Assembly: GCF_015706575.1 (NCBI RefSeq)
Contig: NW_024037053.1
Location: forward strand, 5,022,001-5,086,000
Source of the DNA: Patiria miniata
Lineage: Eukaryota; Echinodermata; Asteroidea; Valvatida; Asterinidae
Direction: 5' to 3'
DNA length: 64,000 nt
Shown here: in pieces, positions 59,801 through 64,000 of the stretch
Numbering within the stretch: position 1 is the first letter of the stretch
Layout of the letters: the number at the start of each line of letters is the position of its first letter
Notes under the pieces: model-generated
The model's input: only the letters and a program-made list of their open reading frames with translations
What the model was told of the DNA's origin: nothing
Database searches by the model: none
Program-made: the position numbers and the translations under genes

Positions 59801-62800
59801 ATTTAATACATTTTTTTCCAGCGGCAAGAGAGATCCAGAAGCAGGCCAGTGGCAACGTGCTACTCATATCTTAGAGTTCCTACAACAAAAGAAACTCAGG
59901 AAGATTGGAGGGTTGGTTCAGCTGCTCCCAGCACTGTTTCATCTTCTGTCAAGGTAAGCTAGCCACCCTCGTTTTTTATGCCCCGCGGCGAAGCCGAAGG
60001 GGCATACTGTTTCCGCCTTGTCCTTCCGTGGGTGGGTGGGTGGGTGGGTGGGTGGGTGGGTGGGTGGGTGTGTGGGTGTGTGTGTGGGTGGGTGGGTGAG
60101 TTTGTCTTACATACGCAGTGTGGACTTCCGAACAAAAGACGTCCACATAATGTAGGTAGCACCGACGTTGTGTGGACTTACCCCACGTCCACACAGTGTT
60201 TCCCCATTTCTGGAAAACAGGTTTAGAGGCATTTTTGGGTTAGGTTTATCTGTAGCAGAATGAAGAGAAACACTAAAGGGAATCATAGAAAAAAAATTGG
60301 GTTGAAAGAGTTTTCACAGTTTGAGAAAAATGAGTTTTTTCACTGGTTTTTCTTAACTACACGAAAGCAATGGAAAGTCCACACTAGTCATGTGAAACAA
60401 GTATGGGTGTGTGGGTGTGTGTGTCCGGACAAATCTTGTCAGCGCGATAACTTGAGAAATACTTAACATATGAACTTCAAATTTGGTTTGTGGATTGTTC
60501 TTGGTAATCCTAAGAAGCCTTTCGCATTTGGGGCCAAAAGGCCAAAGGTCAAGTTCACAGTGGCTAAAACAATAGAAATCTTGTCAGCGCGATAACTTGA
60601 GAAATATTTTACATGTGAACTTCAAATTTGGTTTGTGGATTGTTTTTGGCAATCCTAAGAAGCCTTTCGCATTTGGGGCCAAAAGGCCAAAGGTCAAGTT
60701 CACAGTGGCTAAAACAATAGAAATCTTGTCAGCGCGATAACTTGAGAAATACTTTACATGTGAACTTCAAATTTGGTTTGTGGATTGTTTTTGGCAATCC
60801 TAAGAAGCCTTTTGCATTTGGGGCCAAAAGGCCAAAGGTCAAGTTCACAGTGGCTAAAACAATAGAAACCTTGTCAGCGCGATAACTTGAGAAATACTTT
60901 ACATGTGAACTTCAAATTTGGTTTGTGGATTGTTCTTGGCAATCCTAAGAAGCCTATTGCATTTGGGGTCGAAAGGTCAAGTGTCAAGTTCACAGTGGCT
61001 AAAACAATAGAAACCTTGTCAGCGCGATAACTTGAGAAATACTTAACATATGAACTTCAAATTTGGTTTGTGGATTGTTCTTGGTAATCCTAAGAAGCCT
61101 ATTGAATTTGGGGCAAAAAGGTCAAGGGTCAAGTTCACAGTGGCTAAAACAATAGAAATCTTGTATTTATTCTGAGATTATAGGGATTAGGGATTAATTC
61201 ATATAAAACCTACAGAAGACACTAATGCTGTCAATGAATGTTCCATGTGACCAAGGTACATGTAAGTTGATGTTAAAAGAGTGGTGTTATGTCATGGGAA
61301 CAGTCACGGTTGCGGGGCATTTGTGTTTGTAAACACACCTGACTTGTTTTTTATTCAAGCTTGGATTGTACAGACAAGGTGGGTACTATTTTTCATTTTT
61401 GTGTCCTCATATACCTTGGTATCCTCCATCATTGCCTTGGGGCCGTCCATCATTTGTTTTGGTGCTCTTCCCAATTCTTTGGTGCTCCTTGGTACGAAAA
61501 TTAGAGGCGGTGCGGCAATAGATGTAGATACCGCGGAGAATTTGAAGAAAAAAAAGGTTGACGTGCATGATCAAAATCGACGCGCTCGCTGACAAGAAAA
61601 AAAAGTATAAAAAGTAGAAATTAAAAAAATTATATAATTTTTTAAGTTTTATTTTCTTGCAGATGTCTTGAGCAGGATTCAGCAGACCAGGAGACTTCTA
61701 TGGAGTACCTCAAGCAACTCATCCTGACTACAATACTGAACATCTGCAACAGACTATCGCCTGACAACAAGCCCCTACCAGCTGATGTATTGAGCCAGGA
61801 ACAGTTCAATGTAGAGCTGGTTGTACAGTGTATACGGACGTCTGAAGATCCACAAACCCACCGCCATGCTTTGATGCTACTAGCTGCTGCAGCTGGACTA
61901 TTCCCCGTGAGTTCTGTTCCATTTTGAAAAGGTCTCTTCAAGTCAAAACACACTAGACCCATGACTTTTCCAATTTACACTTTAATACTGCCTTGGCATG
62001 GAATTCCTGCAAATGAAACGTCAATTACATGTACATTTGAGGCAGTAGAATGTTAGGTTTATATCACAATGCCATGATTATTGCAAAAACCTGGAAAGTG
62101 ACAAAGTACAATACCAATTTTCTAAATATAGTAATTTTTAAATTATGGTCTATACATTGTATTGTATCCATAACAAAAGTAAAAGCGATTTAACAATACA
62201 ATTGTAGTTTCTCCTGATTTCCTTAGTATCAGAGGAAATCTGTTTTGTTTCAAGTGTGTTAATCATTTTGGCATTAGCATGGAAAGCAAAATATTAATGT
62301 TTGTGATTGTATGCACTCAGGATCACGTGTTGCACAACATCATGGCTATTTTTACCTTCATGGGTGCTCACATGTTACATCGAGATGACAGCTATAGTTT
62401 TCAGGTCATCATACGAACCATTGAGACTGTCATACCTGCGCTTATCAAGGTCAGTGGAACCTCTACCATAGTAAAGAGATTAAGCCTAACCACCCCAACC
62501 CTTTAAAATCCAACTGCATGTTTTGTTGGAATGGGGTCAGGCATACCACCATAATAAGAGTTCAACAGTGTGGGTGCTGAGTTTACCGTGTGTGAGACAT
62601 TGCAAGAGTGAGGAAGGTTCCTAATAAATCACTGAAGGTGTTGGGATTTAATGTTGTGTGTGTTTATGAGCCCATTTAAATAATTGGGTTGAGACGATCC
62701 ACATATTTTACAATGTGTAAAGACAGTCGCGCATGTGTTTATTTTAGAATGTGACAATCCCATGTCAGGTGGTTTTTTTTTTAATAAACTTAAAAAAATT

Positions 62801-63259
62801 GAAACAGCATTGTCTAATTGTTTAGAGCATTGTACCTTTTTTAACCAACTGGTTGGAGTGAAGTATTTCATGGAATATTTTGGCTTGGAAATCTGAGTGT
62901 TCAGGCAGCTGTGGGTACCATTGAGGATGAGGGTTGGAACACTGCAAGGGAAATTGGTTCAACTTTCATTCACTTCGCAAGTTAAGTCTTTGTTTTCTTT
63001 ATCCTACCAGGCGAGCAACCAGCAGTCCCTGCCTTCTAGTCTTGGAGGCGGTGTTGAGGAAGTCGTTGTCATGGTGATGCGGGTCTTTGTTGATGCCTTT
63101 CCACACATTCCAGAGCATCGACGATTGCCTCTCCTCAGCCAGGTGATGATGACAGTGGGCCAGGAGACATACTTGTCTAAGATGTTAGCTTTACTCATTG
63201 GTGGTTACGTTACCAAGGGAGCAGCAGCAATGCACCCAGGAGATGAGATCGATGTCAAG
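47818..63259 (+). CDS. HEATR1: HEAT repeat-containing protein 1 (UTP10 homologue), 5' part
   Basis: Component of the t-UTP/SSU processome needed for rDNA transcription and 18S pre-rRNA processing in the nucleolus. Exons: 47818-47962, 48257-48473, 48786-48927, 49497-49598, 50296-50507, 50815-50920, 51148-51233, 51609-51854, 52226-52336, 52535-52652, 52984-53181, 53379-53464, 53963-54174, 54534-54637, 54810-55007, 55313-55520, 55936-56099, 56373-56571, 56862-57049, 57643-57867, 58496-58726, 59154-59285, 59434-59528, 59822-59953, 61663-61906, 62321-62449, 63011-63259. Phases join to 1493 codons, against about 2144 aa in human; the rest lies beyond the window. Diagnostic blocks are MTSLAQQLKRLALPQG, SPFFLLKPAQKATEWLIHR, FNVELVVQCIRTSEDPQTH, HNIMAIFTFMGAHMLHRDD and PHIPEHRRLPLLSQV. 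Exon 9 was set by frame: acceptor TTTAAG at 52225 gives MLLKEYVNVRKELG, in phase with its neighbours. The acceptor of exon 16 (AAACAAAAG) is weak. Confidence 0.94.
49207..49410 (-). mobile_element. MITE family B, minus-orientation copy (HEATR1 intron 3)
   Basis: The reverse complement carries GTACACAACT/AGTTTATGGAGAGTCAAG-type sequence and CTCAGTCCCAGATTCATGTC shared with the copies at 3176 and 31735. CATCCTGACGCCAC marks one terminus. The ends are eroded. Confidence 0.65.
49824..50250 (+). repeat. Dispersed repeat family C, long copy (HEATR1 intron 4)
   Basis: Starts with the hairpin TGGGACTCTCAATACTGTG then GAGACTCCCA and ends TTTTTTTCTGCGTTCAAGG, matching the copy at 3876 at both ends. 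The middle is about 130 bases longer here. A 69-codon open frame inside is not shared with the shorter copy. Confidence 0.55.
57370..57590 (+). mobile_element. tRNA-derived SINE, plus orientation (HEATR1 intron 19)
   Basis: A box-like TGGTGGAGTGG near 57435 and B box GGTTCAAGTCC at 57479-57489 are followed by a body with AAACACTGAGTGTACAGTG and CGTCGGTGAAGGGCAAAA. The copy at 15717-15935 matches in reverse. The head contains GATTCGAACC, a B box on the other strand. No poly(A) tail is visible. Confidence 0.75.
57975..58140 (+). repeat. Pyrimidine-rich low-complexity tract (HEATR1 intron 20)
   Basis: Repeated TTTTCCTAC(C/T)TTT words on the plus strand form a long C/T-rich tract. No other content is recognised. 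Confidence 0.7.
59978..61320 (+). mobile_element. Non-autonomous element with GGGT microsatellite and 145-bp tandem array (HEATR1 intron 24)
   Basis: The left end is a hairpin, ATGCCCCGCGG to GGGGCAT (59978-60005), and the right end carries the matching GCGGGGCAT (61312-61320). Inside, a (GGGT)n tract runs from 60029 to about 60100. Five tandem units of exactly 145 bases follow, with CTTGTCAGCGCGATAACTTG starting at 60435, 60580, 60725, 60870 and 61015. Unit differences are few. ATGCCCC-ended elements of this style recur in several marine invertebrate genomes (recollection, not checked). No coding frame. Confidence 0.85.
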
Positions 63260-64000
63260 GTAAAGACTGACAAAAAATGACTAATTTAGAGCTAGTTAAA
63301 TGAAACTTACCTTATATTTACCTTGTTGGCATTTATTGACATATATCTGTCACATAATTGTCAGTGTTATGTGCATGAAGCACCCTCACTGTTGACTGGT
63401 CTTGTTATTTAAATTTATGACAATTCAAAAATACCTAAGACAGTTTACCCATTCCTTTTGGGTCAAGAGCTAGTAAGTGGGTGGTTTTAAATGGTTGATA
63501 AAACATCGAGTTGCTGGCTTTAAACACTTTTCCGGTGTCACATGAAATTTAGAGTCCTATGCAATCTGGTCCCTTTTACTCTTTTTATTGGTTGTACGCT
63601 CACAAATTCACTTAAGCATGTCTAATACTACAAGAGAGTCCGTATTTCTACAAGTTCTAAATTTGTACTACATCAGCACCGCCGCGTGTTGTGCAGTGTC
63701 ACGTAGTACGCGTCACGCCCGTTCCACTCTCCATATAAGATTTTTAGTGTTTCTTATGAGAGGCACATACCATAAACATAGCTAGAGGAGTGTTTAAAAT
63801 AACTGTAAAATTGTTGAACAAAATCGTTGTGATTTTAAAATGTTCATCTTGTTTTGACTTTTTGACCCAAAGGTATTTATGAATGGGAATAAATATGTGC
63901 TTGCCTGGTATTACACAAGCATGTTTAAAGCCAGCTTAAGGGCCTAGTCACCGATAATGCTCCAGGCACCTATGCCTGTACTTGCTTAGAACCAACCAAG
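63260..64000. other. HEATR1 intron 27, cut by window end
   Basis: No exon in phase with the preceding 63011-63259 exon is visible before the window ends. The sequence is AT-rich without a recognised repeat. Confidence 0.55.

Noticed and set aside
59905-60194. Trp/Gly-Val and Pro-Thr-His repeat frames
   Set aside because: They are translations of the GGGT microsatellite.

Overview
The window is nuclear DNA of an animal. Genes have many short phase-matched exons with GT-AG introns, and the background is AT-rich and crowded with small palindromic DNA transposons, tRNA-derived SINEs and minisatellites. The proteins are clear orthologues of widely conserved animal proteins but are not vertebrate. 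Gene structure and repeat style suggest an invertebrate deuterostome, most likely an echinoderm, with amphioxus, hemichordate or mollusc as alternatives; this placement is inference. I saw no reverse-transcriptase, integrase, capsid or envelope coding sequence.

Layout. (1) 2-235, + strand: last coding piece of a gene ending in a fibronectin type III fold. (2) 2415-26928, + strand: complete delta subunit of adaptor complex AP-3 (AP3D1), 31 coding positions giving about 1251 aa, with one position represented by two tandem 108-nt alternative exons. (3) 26929-33000: AP3D1 3' region and intergenic DNA, with three copies of a foldback element including an 821-bp near-perfect palindrome. (4) 33142-34510, + strand: two-coding-exon C2H2 zinc-finger gene (324 aa, six fingers). 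(5) 38810-43640, - strand: three-exon secretin/Methuselah-like seven-transmembrane receptor (916 aa) with a signal peptide and a somatomedin-B domain. (6) 43641-47817: intergenic DNA holding a Harbinger-like MITE, a second foldback family, a tandem repeat and two CRE palindromes. (7) 47818 to beyond the window, + strand: HEATR1 (UTP10), the first 27 coding exons (about 1493 residues); the 3' end lies outside.

The genes are not a functional cluster: AP-3 sorts cargo to lysosome-related organelles, HEATR1 acts in nucleolar pre-rRNA processing, and the receptor and zinc-finger protein are independent. The most notable observations are the probable mutually exclusive exon pair in AP3D1, with a 216-nt AG-free zone before its second member, and two foldback transposon families that share TAGCCC termini and exact 9-bp target-site duplications, with arms so alike that the insertions look recent. 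All splice sites were assigned by eye from phase and from remembered family sequences; no alignment or search was run.
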